Shown here: piece after piece, positions 32,956 through 41,350 of the stretch
Layout: the number at the start of each line of letters is the position of its first letter
How positions within the stretch are numbered: the stretch's first letter is position 1
Assembly: GCA_013349615.1 (NCBI GenBank)
Contig: DUZJ01000011.1
Location: 1 to 59,227, forward strand
Origin: Planctomycetota bacterium
GTDB taxonomy: Bacteria; Planctomycetota; Phycisphaerae; Sedimentisphaerales; Anaerobacaceae
Reading direction: 5' to 3'
Length of the DNA stretch: 59,227 bases
Made by a program: the position numbers and the translations under genes
The notes under the pieces: model-generated
What the model was told of the DNA's origin: nothing
Databases searched by the model: none
Seen by the model: only the letters and a program-made list of their open reading frames with translations

Positions 32956-33336
32956 ATGAGAACATACATTCTAATAGGATGTGTTTATTTTTTAGTTGGA
33001 TGCATTATAGCGGTTCTGGCGTTTTATGAATCTTATTCTGCTCGATTATCACGTTCGCAGAAAAACTTTGAAATGCGGCCTTTGCTGGTGAAATCAGCCA
33101 AATTTGCTGGGGCCTGTCTTCTGCTTCTTGTAGTATTTACCATTTCGCAAAAAGCGTGCAGGTATTACCACATAAGTTTCGTGATTTCCTTTATGATTTC
33201 TGTTTTAATTTCGTTGGGGTTTCTGGGATTTTGCCATCTGCCGAATATGAAGCACCCTTCTTCTTTAGATGATCCCGCCATAAAGAAAGGTACAGAAAAT
33301 AAGAATAAAGATTTTCCAGTCAAACCGGAGAAATAA
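32956..33336 (+). CDS. Small membrane protein
   Basis: The 126 residues have hydrophobic segments at about 4-24, 47-63 and 70-92 and a polar, Lys-rich C terminus. It follows the previous gene by 15 bp in the same orientation. It may be a second immunity-like protein of the Rhs tip 2 cluster. No family is recognised. Confidence 0.6.
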   Translation: MRTYILIGCVYFLVGCIIAVLAFYESYSARLSRSQKNFEMRPLLVKSAKFAGACLLLLVVFTISQKACRYYHISFVISFMISVLISLGFLGFCHLPNMKHPSSLDDPAIKKGTENKNKDFPVKPEK

Positions 33337-33468
33337 GTACAAGGTTTGCAGGTTAAAGATATCTGATGTTTGCTACAGAAAAGTTCTTTGAAAAACTCAT
33401 ATATCCATGCACACCGTCAGTTTCTTTGTTAGTATGACGGTGATTACAGTGTGGATAGACCTTTTTAA

Positions 33469-33660
33469 CTGAACGACAGATTAGGCAGCATCCGACAGGT
33501 AGTTAATACTTCCCGGAATGTGGAGAACCGCCACACCTATAATCCGTTCGGTGAATTATGTGACACGGAGACCGAAGAAACTATGTCCAATCCGTTTAAA
33601 TTCACCGGCCAGTATTTAGGCGCTGAGATAGACGAATACTACTGACGTTTCCGACAATAG
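33469..33660 (+). pseudogene. Rhs core remnant with in-frame stops (copy 3)
   Basis: Translation in one frame reads LNDRLGSIRQVVNTS, NPFKFTGQYL and EIDEYY, then TGA (33643), RFRQ, then TAG. In copies 1 and 2 the same place reads YYLRARQYD. The stop replaces the Leu codon, and no start or downstream tip remains. This is a clear dead fragment. Confidence 0.88.
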
Positions 33661-33697
33661 AAACTTAAATTTTCAAACAAAAAAATATGGTGCAAAT

Positions 33698-34117
33698 ATG
33701 AAAAAAATATGGCTTAAATTAGTTGTGGCTTTTGTTTTAGTCTCGTTGGTTATTTTTTTGGGCATAATTTTCTGGCCCAATGAAACTGAGCCAACGGCCG
33801 AATCAAAGTACACAGGACAGGCACAGAAAGAGGACAAAAGCGATTTAAGGCCGGAGCCGAACACGCAACAGCCGGTAGTGAAACAGGAATCTGAGCCAGT
33901 TAGGCCAAGAGGACCGCAGATTCCCCGGGAGGAAAGACTGTATCCGCAGGCGGAAAAATTGTATCAGATGGCTTCACGGCATAAACAGCCTGTCAGTTCC
34001 CCGGCTGTCAGTTATAAGATATTGGTAAGTTGCTGCCAGCAGATATTCAACAAGTATCCGAACAGCCCACAGGCCGGGAAAGCAAGGAAATTGCCACAGA
34101 GCTTCAAGAGAATGTGA
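33698..34117 (+). CDS. Membrane-anchored small protein, 3' end altered by an Rhs scar
   Basis: The 139 residues have a signal anchor (about 5-26: LKLVVAFVLVSLVIFLGII), a Pro/Glu-rich linker (about 30-85) and a short helical end with YPNSPQAGKARK, as at the edge of a TPR-like repeat. The last dozen residues are read from a DNA stretch homologous to the Rhs core but in another frame. The original gene was probably longer and was cut by that insertion or exchange. Confidence 0.55.
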   Translation: MKKIWLKLVVAFVLVSLVIFLGIIFWPNETEPTAESKYTGQAQKEDKSDLRPEPNTQQPVVKQESEPVRPRGPQIPREERLYPQAEKLYQMASRHKQPVSSPAVSYKILVSCCQQIFNKYPNSPQAGKARKLPQSFKRM

Positions 34118-34143
34118 GCAATCCCTTCCAGTTTGTCGGCTGA
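34087..34143 (+). pseudogene. Rhs core scar (copy 4)
   Basis: The frame reads ATELQENVSNPFQFVG then a stop. It matches copy 1 STEIQENVSNPFQFTG at 30735-30780, with about 41 of 47 bases identical. It overlaps the end of the preceding small gene in a different frame. Confidence 0.8.
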
Positions 34144-34186
34144 GACACTCTTTTTTTAGAGGACCTACGGAAACTGAGGGCCTACC

Positions 34187-36490
34187 TTACCTGTTAAGTT
34201 GCAGGCGCTGCCTGACAGCCTGCTGTTCGTAGAATTCAATCCGCTGCCTGATTTGCTGTGCACGCTGCTGGTTTCCGGCAGCGTCAGCAAGATTGAGCGC
34301 TTTCTCGGCAGATAGAATGGCCTGGCGGAATTGACCGGCTTTGGCATAGCTTTCGGCCAGGAGCTCGTGCAGTATCGGCGATTTGTCAACGTCCGGTTTA
34401 AGAGAGACGGCTTTGCCGTAATGGCTGAGAGCGTTATCGCTCTTTCCCTCGGCAGCCAGGGTCAGGGCAAAGTCGTAGTGAATTTTGCCGTTGTCCGGGG
34501 CAAGGCGTACCGCCTGGTCTAAATGGGCCTCGCTCTCCCGGAACTTTCCGTTGTAAAACAAGGCTAAACCAAGGTTGTGATGCATGTTCACGGCGTTGTA
34601 CTGCTTGTCGAGTCCCTGCGGCATACGCCGTAAGGCCTCCGAGAGATGTTTGACGGCCTGGTCGAATTTTTTCTGGTGCAGCATCGCCATACCCAGGTCG
34701 TGGTGTGCGAGGGCATTGTCCGGAGCAAGCTTTATTGCCTTTTCCAAGTGTGCCATTCCCTCTTTTACCTTTCCCTTGACGTTGTACAAAAGAAAACCCA
34801 TCTTCAGGTGCGCCTGGACGTTGTTCGGATTTATTTTCAGGGCCTCTCTATACTCAGCTATTGCGTTGTCCGGCTCACCGGCTTTGAAAAACTCATTTCC
34901 GGCCCTGACAAAAGAATAATCGTTGAGGAAGTTTTCTCGGATTTTTTTAATTGCCGCTGGCTTAGCGTTGACAAACTCCGGGATGTTGGCAGCGCGGTCC
35001 GGTGCGGTAAAGTGCTCCAACAGGATGGCCGGGCTGCTGCGTCCCTGTTCGTCGATGTGAGTGAGGAAAATCTGCGTGTAGGCCGAATTGGCTTTTGAAG
35101 AAAATGCCAGCCACCTGCCGTTGGGCGACCAACTGTGCCAGGAGTTCATCCGAGGCGTGTTGGCGCGGAGTCTTCTTGCCTTGCCTCCCTCGGCGCCGAT
35201 GATGTAAAGCTCGCTGTCGGGCTGGAGCAGCATGTAACTTTTGGCTTTGCAGAAGACAATCCATTTGCCATCGGGTGAAAATTCGGCGAAGTAGTTGCTC
35301 ATACCATTGCCGGATGCCCCCTCGATTGGCTCGGGCGTGCCGCCTTTTCCGTCATTATATGGAATTCTGTACAAGTCGAACAGGAAGGGCCTTCCGTCTT
35401 CGGTGAATTCTTTGCACTCTTCGCGGGTCAGAAGCACCTTGCCCTTGCCCTTTGTGTGCTTGAGGTCGTATGCCTTGGCTTTGGCAAAAACGATATACTT
35501 GCCATCGGGACTCCAGCTTGGGTTGCTCTGGACATAATTTGGGTCATCCGCACCCGGCAATGAGTGAAAGGTTTGCGTTTGCCGGTTGTATATACAAAGG
35601 ATGCCCTTGATAGGAAAAAACAATTGAGAGAAGGCCAGGGGCGGCATCGGAACAAAGACAGACTTGTCCTTGACCGTGCTGACGACGACCCTGCCGTCCG
35701 GAGAGAGCTGAGAAAGCAAGCCGAAGGTCTGCTCTCCATCCTCGGCCCTGTAATCGTTCCACGTTATGATGTCACTCGCAGCCAGGACCATTTTTTCCGC
35801 GACGCTTGAAATAACGTATGAGCCTTTACTATTGGCGTAATCCACATCCATCGCGAGGGTTTTTGCATCAGCGGTAAACGAGTGGCAGTTTCCGCAGACG
35901 GGTAACTTCTCGAGGATGACCGGCGGCTGCTTCGGCGAAGAGATTGCCCCAAAACGCCACCGGATGCGCGAGGGGTCTTTGACGGCATCAACAAAGGGCA
36001 GGTCCACTTCGCGATAGAATAATGGCGCACCGACCTCGTCTTTTGATGTTGTGATTGATATTCGGCCGCCGGAGAGGATTTTGGCGGGGGCGGAGCGATT
36101 TACGCCCAGCACGGTAACTTCCGCCTCTTTTTCCAGGGTTCGTTTCTTTATGGCCTCCCATTCTTTTACTTTTGGCTTCCACTGCTGCTGGGAGGTTACG
36201 AAATTCATACGTCCGCTGCTGTCCTGGAACTTGATAGTAACCAGCCAAGAGTCAGAGCCGGTTTTTTCATCCTCCCAACGAAATGTAGGTGCTACAATTT
36301 CCGGGGGGAAAAGCGTCTCGTCAGACGGATAAAGAATCGTCAAGCCGCTGTATTCCGCTTCATCTTGATAAACCGCCAATACATCCTCTACATGGACATC
36401 GGGCCTGAGGAAAGCAATGAGCGTGACCGCCGCAATAACGACAGCCACTGTGCTGACGCCCACGACAATATATACACTTGATTTGCGCAT
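34187..36490 (-). CDS. Membrane-anchored CXXCH / beta-propeller / TPR protein
   Basis: In 767 residues, a membrane anchor lies at 5-27 and a beta domain follows to about 185. A single CGNCH (C199-H203) is a possible c-type haem attachment site. A PD40/TolB-like propeller (about 320-520) has repeats such as PSWSPDGKYIVFAKAK and AEFSPDGKWIVFCKAK. Five to six TPRs (about 545-760) follow, for example AIAEYREALKINPNNVQAH. Similar cytochrome-like PD40-TPR proteins occur in planctomycetes, as far as I recall. The role may be extracytoplasmic electron transfer or scaffolding. It converges on the Rhs scar. Confidence 0.85.
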   Translation of the reverse strand: MRKSSVYIVVGVSTVAVVIAAVTLIAFLRPDVHVEDVLAVYQDEAEYSGLTILYPSDETLFPPEIVAPTFRWEDEKTGSDSWLVTIKFQDSSGRMNFVTSQQQWKPKVKEWEAIKKRTLEKEAEVTVLGVNRSAPAKILSGGRISITTSKDEVGAPLFYREVDLPFVDAVKDPSRIRWRFGAISSPKQPPVILEKLPVCGNCHSFTADAKTLAMDVDYANSKGSYVISSVAEKMVLAASDIITWNDYRAEDGEQTFGLLSQLSPDGRVVVSTVKDKSVFVPMPPLAFSQLFFPIKGILCIYNRQTQTFHSLPGADDPNYVQSNPSWSPDGKYIVFAKAKAYDLKHTKGKGKVLLTREECKEFTEDGRPFLFDLYRIPYNDGKGGTPEPIEGASGNGMSNYFAEFSPDGKWIVFCKAKSYMLLQPDSELYIIGAEGGKARRLRANTPRMNSWHSWSPNGRWLAFSSKANSAYTQIFLTHIDEQGRSSPAILLEHFTAPDRAANIPEFVNAKPAAIKKIRENFLNDYSFVRAGNEFFKAGEPDNAIAEYREALKINPNNVQAHLKMGFLLYNVKGKVKEGMAHLEKAIKLAPDNALAHHDLGMAMLHQKKFDQAVKHLSEALRRMPQGLDKQYNAVNMHHNLGLALFYNGKFRESEAHLDQAVRLAPDNGKIHYDFALTLAAEGKSDNALSHYGKAVSLKPDVDKSPILHELLAESYAKAGQFRQAILSAEKALNLADAAGNQQRAQQIRQRIEFYEQQAVRQRLQLNR

Positions 36491-36806
36491 CGTTCCTCTC
36501 GGGGCTTATTTTTTTAATCCACTATCGTCCCTGTCTGGTCTCAACTGGTTATTGAAAGACTTCAAGCCCGGCTTGGTTTACACCTCGCCACGGGCCTCAT
36601 TTAATATAGCAAATCGGCCGTACGAGTATAGTGCTTGTGGTCGTTTCTGTCAAAGCAGCCTGTTGGCTTAGATGCAAGCGACAAGCTCGGCGTTATCGGT
36701 CTTCTCCAACCAAACACACAAATTAAATGCGCTCTACATTATCCAGTTACCGGCTCACAAGTGCAATACCCCCTCCCTTACGGTCAGGGCCCTGTTTGAG
36801 AATTAT
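36491..36806. other. Intergenic region, nothing recognised
   Basis: Two short plus frames (36417-36671 and 36672-36890) cross this region without ribosome sites or family features. I see no hairpin with a T-run and no repeat. Confidence 0.45.
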
Positions 36807-37292
36807 TCACATCAAGGCTTTTTCAAAATCTTTTACTTTGGGCGGTTTTTTGCCTTTGGCAGCAGCAATCTTATGTCCTTCCGCTCTTAGGTGCCCAGCC
36901 TGAGCTTTAACACCTCCGGGAAGTTTAGGATTCAGGCTGCCGTCTGTTTTAATTACCCGCCAATAAGGTGTTATACGTTTTTTCCCTGCCCGCAGGTCTT
37001 CTTCGGCGGCCTCAGCGGAAATACGAATGAAAATGCCGGTAGTGAGTGGACAGGTAGAGTCCGCCTTGAAATCCTTTGCAAGCCGCTCTCTGATTTGTCT
37101 TACAGTAAGCAGCTTTCCCTTTCTCACTTTTCTAATTAAGCCATCAACAAGTAGAGGTGTGGGCACGAGGACCCTTCTGCCGCCGAACCTTTTTTCCCAC
37201 TTCGCAGGACCATTGACGACTTTGGGGAGGCCTTCAGGGTGATTTTCCAGCTTTTGACGCCAGCTCGTGCGTGATTTGAATTTATTGCTCAT
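36807..37292 (-). CDS. Alkyltransferase-like (MGMT-fold) protein without catalytic Cys
   Basis: The O6-alkylguanine transferase fold is suggested by the C-terminal signature ITPYWRVIKTDGSLNPKLPGG followed by LRAEGHKI (read in parts). It aligns with PCHRV...GGxxxK/L in MGMT. Residues 109-113 read PYWRV, so the alkyl-acceptor Cys is Tyr. That places it with alkyltransferase-like proteins, which recognise but do not repair alkylated guanine. The 161 residues include an extra Lys/Arg-rich N-terminal 40. Winged-helix residues LLTVRQIRERLAKDF are present. Function as a damage sensor is inference. Confidence 0.75.
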   Translation of the reverse strand: MSNKFKSRTSWRQKLENHPEGLPKVVNGPAKWEKRFGGRRVLVPTPLLVDGLIRKVRKGKLLTVRQIRERLAKDFKADSTCPLTTGIFIRISAEAAEEDLRAGKKRITPYWRVIKTDGSLNPKLPGGVKAQAGHLRAEGHKIAAAKGKKPPKVKDFEKALM

Positions 37293-37518
37293 CTTTGCAC
37301 CTGTATATCACAAATCATCGAATGGTATATATCCGCCCTTAGTCATACGTGACTTCCGGCATATTAGGCCAAATACTCGCCTTTACAATAACCAAAATCC
37401 TCTTTTCCGTCAATCGCCGAACAGACGGCCAAAAGCCCGGTTGCAACGTAGAAATGGCCTTTGCAGAGCTGATTTGCGAACCGCTAAAAAAAATTTGTAA
37501 TTTTTTTTCAAAAATATC

Positions 37519-37570
37519 TTGAATTAGTACGAAGTTGTGTTATACTTGTAATAGTTAGAGTAGTACAAGT
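37519..37570 (+). promoter_or_regulatory. Promoter and YtrA-type operator of the GntR-ABC operon
   Basis: TTGAAT (37519-37524), 16 bp, TATACT (37541-37546). Overlapping the -10 is ACTTGTA (37544-37550), 13 bp, TACAAGT (37564-37570), exact inverted halves. The spacing matches the known YtrA-type operators with 13-bp centres. Autorepression by the following regulator is likely. Confidence 0.75.
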
Positions 37571-37584
37571 TGTAAGGTATATTT

Positions 37585-37980
37585 ATGCAGTTTCATATAG
37601 ATAATGCTTCGGACAGGCCGGTTTATCAGCAGATAATGGACCAAATCAAGCACGATATCGCCTTAGGCAGACTCATCAAAGAAGAAAAACTGCCTACTGT
37701 GAGGCAATTAGCCAAACAGCTTGCCCTGAATCCCAACACGATAGCCAAGGCCTACCGCCAGTTGGAACAGGAAGGTATCATTGTCACCAAACCGGGCGCC
37801 GGCGCTTTTGTCGCGAATCTCGACAGCAATTTGAGCAGGTCCGTTCGGAAAAAACTGGTTTCTGAGAAGCTTGAGCGAATCGCAGTTGAGGCATTTCACA
37901 TGCAAATTGACAGGCAAACACTGTTGGAGTGGTTCGGAAACGCAGTTGAAAAATTCAATTGGCCTACAAAGAAGGGATAG
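37585..37980 (+). CDS. GntR-family (YtrA-type) transcriptional regulator
   Basis: Of 131 residues, a winged helix-turn-helix covers about 10-75 (YQQIMDQIKHDIALGRL, LPTVRQLAKQLALNPNTIAKAYRQLEQEG read in parts, then PGAGAFVA). A short helical C terminus lacks any large ligand domain. This is the YtrA subfamily, usually the repressor of a downstream ABC transporter. The gene is 4 bp before such an ATPase, and a matching operator lies in its promoter. Confidence 0.93.
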   Translation: MQFHIDNASDRPVYQQIMDQIKHDIALGRLIKEEKLPTVRQLAKQLALNPNTIAKAYRQLEQEGIIVTKPGAGAFVANLDSNLSRSVRKKLVSEKLERIAVEAFHMQIDRQTLLEWFGNAVEKFNWPTKKG

Positions 37981-37984
37981 TCGA

Positions 37985-38887
37985 ATGGATGAGAACGTTA
38001 TCAGAGTCGAAGAACTTGTTAAATACTTCGATGGCCGATGCGTATTGGACGGCATTAATCTCAAAGTGCCGCAGGGCTGTATATATGGCTTGTTGGGACG
38101 GAATGCCGCCGGCAAGACAACAATTATCCGGATTCTTTTAGGCCTCGAACCGCCAACCCGCGGACGGACTTTTCTGCTGGGCAGCGAATCAACGAACCTC
38201 TCGGCAAAAGTGCACGGCCGAACAGGTTACGTAGCTGAAGGTCATAATCTTATCCAAAACTATAAGGTCGGCCGACTTGTAAAACTTTGCAAAGCCCTTT
38301 CCCCGCAGTGGAACGATGAGTTCTTTAATCATCTCGTAGAAACATTCCGCCTGCCGATGGACCGGAAGGTAAGGCAACTGTCCATCGGTATGCGAGCGAA
38401 GTTAAACCTGTCACTCGCTATGGCGATAGAGCCTGAGCTGCTCGTCCTTGACGACCCGACATTAGGACTTGATACCGTAGCGCGCAGGCAATTCCTTGAG
38501 CTTGCCATCGATGTAATTCAGAAGGAGGGCAGAACTATACTATTTAGCTCGCACATTTTGGGCGACGTCGAACGAATTGCCGACAGGATAGGAATAATCG
38601 CCGCCGGCAAACTCGTTGTGGATTGCCCGCTCGAAAGGCTCAAAGAACGGGTAAAAAAATTAAGGCTGATTTTCCCCGAATCTGTCCCCGCAAATCTGCA
38701 CCTGACGGAAATTATAAATCAACAAACCGAGGGCCGTGAGATGGTAATAACCGTTGTCAACTGGAACCAACAGAAACAGGCCCTTGTTGATGTTTTCAAA
38801 CCTTCAAGCTGTATTGAAATCCCGATGAGCCTGGAGGACATATTCATAGAATGCACGAAGCCTCAAACGATGCCTATTAACGCGTGA
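37985..38887 (+). CDS. ABC transporter ATP-binding protein
   Basis: The 300-residue ATPase has Walker A GRNAAGKTT (a variant of GxNGAGKTT), the Q-loop region around VAEGHN, and a signature read as LSIGMRAKL. Walker B is LLVLDDPTLGLD and the H-loop is SSHILGD. The residue after the Walker B Asp is Asp where Glu is usual. Glu normally activates water, so hydrolysis may be slowed. Start ATG 37985 is 4 bp after the regulator. It works with the permease downstream. Confidence 0.92.
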   Translation: MDENVIRVEELVKYFDGRCVLDGINLKVPQGCIYGLLGRNAAGKTTIIRILLGLEPPTRGRTFLLGSESTNLSAKVHGRTGYVAEGHNLIQNYKVGRLVKLCKALSPQWNDEFFNHLVETFRLPMDRKVRQLSIGMRAKLNLSLAMAIEPELLVLDDPTLGLDTVARRQFLELAIDVIQKEGRTILFSSHILGDVERIADRIGIIAAGKLVVDCPLERLKERVKKLRLIFPESVPANLHLTEIINQQTEGREMVITVVNWNQQKQALVDVFKPSSCIEIPMSLEDIFIECTKPQTMPINA

Positions 38888-38903
38888 TAACAGGAGATAT
38901 GAA

Positions 38904-39554
38904 ATGTTCACACTTATAAAAAGAGAGATTGAAGACCATATAGCATATTTTATCGGAGCGGCCATTCTCTCAGGAATCTTTATTGTCCTATCGATTTTGG
39001 TAATATCCGCCAATGAAGCCAGTGAGCCCATTGTATTTGTCGGACTTTGGGTTACGGCGATTGTTGTGTTGATAATCGGTCTAACCGGTATGGGCGTAAG
39101 CCAGATGTATATGGACAAAAGCAGAAGAATCTCCGCATTTTTATCCGGACTGCCGGTAACACGAGGCCGGATACTAACAGTTAGGATTGTCGCGGGGATT
39201 CTGGCTATTCTAACATTTCTTGTGCCTCTTACCATTACAGCAATGGTACTGTTGCGTCTTTTTATGCCGGCCGGACCAATATATTCCGTATACTCTTCCG
39301 TATACTCCGGATTTATATTCGACATATTTATAGCGACATTTCTGATGAGCTTTGCCTGCTATTGCATTGGCTTGCAAACCGGCTGGACATCAAGCAAAAT
39401 CACACCCACGTTAGGCGGCATGGCTTTAACCTTTGTGCTTGTTCCGTTGATTGTTGTCAAAGGTTTTGGGCTGCATATCGTAGTTATACTACTGCTGTTC
39501 ATTATCGCCTCTTTAGTACGTACATGGCATAAGTTTATGTCAACATCACTTTAG
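38904..39554 (+). CDS. ABC transporter permease (ABC-2-like)
   Basis: The 216 residues have about six membrane segments, for example IAYFIGAAILSGIFIVLSILV, and AIVVLIIGLTGMG, and VVILLLFIIASLV (read in parts). The SQMYMDKSRRISAFLSGLPVTRG loop between segments 2 and 3 is the typical coupling region of the ABC-2 type. It is 16 bp after the ATPase, preceded by aggag. Confidence 0.85.
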   Translation: MFTLIKREIEDHIAYFIGAAILSGIFIVLSILVISANEASEPIVFVGLWVTAIVVLIIGLTGMGVSQMYMDKSRRISAFLSGLPVTRGRILTVRIVAGILAILTFLVPLTITAMVLLRLFMPAGPIYSVYSSVYSGFIFDIFIATFLMSFACYCIGLQTGWTSSKITPTLGGMALTFVLVPLIVVKGFGLHIVVILLLFIIASLVRTWHKFMSTSL

Positions 39555-39564
39555 GAATATAACG

Positions 39565-41295
39565 ATGAAGTCACTAACAAGTTATCCTGTTAAGGTTTTC
39601 GCTACGGGTTTTGTTGTTCTGACGTTACTGTCGATACCACTATTCTGGTTCCGATTTCTATGCGAGATGTCCCTTGCCTGCAGGATGCCTCGCGATGCCA
39701 GAGACGTCATTATCATGCCTTCCGGACTGGTCCCGCCCGAGCTTGAAAATGACCCTAACGTGGTTCGGCACTCCCATGTGCTTGCTTCTAATGCGTACCA
39801 TAGAGAACAATTATTCCTTGGTATCGTGGATTATTTTGAATCGAGAGTACCAGGGGGACGCCGCTCGAACATTTACTATTACAATAAAAAGGACGAAGAC
39901 TGGACGTATTTTGACGAAAGGACCGGGCAAATCGTGTGTCAGTTGTATATATATGAGGAAGGGAGGTCTGCAGAAAAAGGCCCATGGGCAAAGAAAGTAC
40001 AGAAAGTACGACTTTATGTGGGTCCGGAAGGTATTTCAGAAACCGCTGATAAAAGCCTCGGCAGATTCATAGCCCCAATAATTTCAGACCAATGGCACTA
40101 CAATCCCAATACAGGGGAATCCTACTGGACATCGCGATGGCAAACATTGTATGACCAGAAGCTCCGCCGCTTTTTCTCCATTTATTTTAATAAAAGGACG
40201 GTTGTCAAGGGGCCGCAGCTTGCCAAAGACGCCCCCCACAATCCCGTCCAGATAGGCTATTTAGGCAAAAATAATCTAGCCCCATTAGATTGGGGCCCTC
40301 CCAATCTAAAACTTTCCGAAGAGGATATCAAAAAAAGAGGTCTTACTATTGACCCTAATCGGCCAAAGCCACTACCACCCCCTCCGGGAGGAACACCGAG
40401 CCGGATAATACCAATAGTACGACAATATCTTGGCTATGCGTATGCGGGCGAGTATCTGCTCGTGCTTGACAAAACCGGCCGCATTGACCTGCTCGACCAT
40501 AAAACACTTGAATTTGCCGGGACCGCAGGTTTTCTGCCGAGGCCCCAATTCTCGTCAACGGAATCGGCGACAGACGCAGATTTGTTGGGCTATCACGCTT
40601 TTCCCCTGGCCTTTACGACCGACAAAAAATATCGTGGTATGTACGCGGCCAGCGTCAGCCGTGAAGGGACTGCTCTTGCGCTGGCCGTTTACGATGAAAA
40701 GGGGAAACTAATTAAAACAAGCCACACCACGCTTACAAAAGATATTCGGAGTAGGCGCCAAGTTATACCTTCCAGCAGGGCAGTTTTTTTTGAGGCCCCC
40801 TGGGCGCCTGCATCAACCATCGGTAAATATCTGGTTGAGAACCTTCACCCGCCACTTTTGAGTATTGCCTCGTACTTTACGGCTGATAGTTTTGAAGCTA
40901 CCGCCGGTCACAGAGCACTTTTTGTCCTGCCGAATTCGTTTGTAGCCATGAAAGGCAGGGATATTGGTGGAAACATCGGCACCAGATTCTACGCAGCCCT
41001 ATTGATAATATTGCCGTCGATAATATTGGCAATATTGCTTGTCTGGCGGGTAAGCAAAGACGCTACCGCAATCGGTCTTTCTAAAAAAACAAGACTTTGC
41101 TGGATAATCGGTACCACTGCTTTTGGTCTGACCGCTTATATTACGTACAGAGTGACCCGGCCAAAGATAACTCTGGTTACGTGCGCCAACTGCGGCAGGC
41201 TAAGAAGACCCGATATGGACAGGTGCCATCGCTGCGGCAGCAAATGGCGCGTGCCGGAACTGACACCACCCACATGGCGAGTCATCGATAGCTAA
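39565..41295 (+). CDS. Large membrane protein with C-terminal zinc ribbon
   Basis: The 576 residues have one membrane segment near the N terminus (about 8-30). A large outside domain of about 430 residues is rich in Tyr, Trp and Pro. Two membrane segments lie near 472-494 and 510-532. The cytoplasmic end has two CxxC pairs (CANC, CHRC) about 13 residues apart, a rubredoxin-like zinc ribbon. It starts 10 bp after the permease and is part of the same operon. No family is recognised. It could be the sensor or substrate-contact part of the ABC system. Confidence 0.75.
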   Translation: MKSLTSYPVKVFATGFVVLTLLSIPLFWFRFLCEMSLACRMPRDARDVIIMPSGLVPPELENDPNVVRHSHVLASNAYHREQLFLGIVDYFESRVPGGRRSNIYYYNKKDEDWTYFDERTGQIVCQLYIYEEGRSAEKGPWAKKVQKVRLYVGPEGISETADKSLGRFIAPIISDQWHYNPNTGESYWTSRWQTLYDQKLRRFFSIYFNKRTVVKGPQLAKDAPHNPVQIGYLGKNNLAPLDWGPPNLKLSEEDIKKRGLTIDPNRPKPLPPPPGGTPSRIIPIVRQYLGYAYAGEYLLVLDKTGRIDLLDHKTLEFAGTAGFLPRPQFSSTESATDADLLGYHAFPLAFTTDKKYRGMYAASVSREGTALALAVYDEKGKLIKTSHTTLTKDIRSRRQVIPSSRAVFFEAPWAPASTIGKYLVENLHPPLLSIASYFTADSFEATAGHRALFVLPNSFVAMKGRDIGGNIGTRFYAALLIILPSIILAILLVWRVSKDATAIGLSKKTRLCWIIGTTAFGLTAYITYRVTRPKITLVTCANCGRLRRPDMDRCHRCGSKWRVPELTPPTWRVIDS

Positions 41296-41350
41296 AACCG
41301 AGGACTACCTCATCGCGTTTCTGTCAGCGACGCATTTGGCCCCGCTTTTG

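Noticed and set aside
41296..41350. Terminator between converging genes
   Set aside because: No stable stem with a T-run could be found on either strand.
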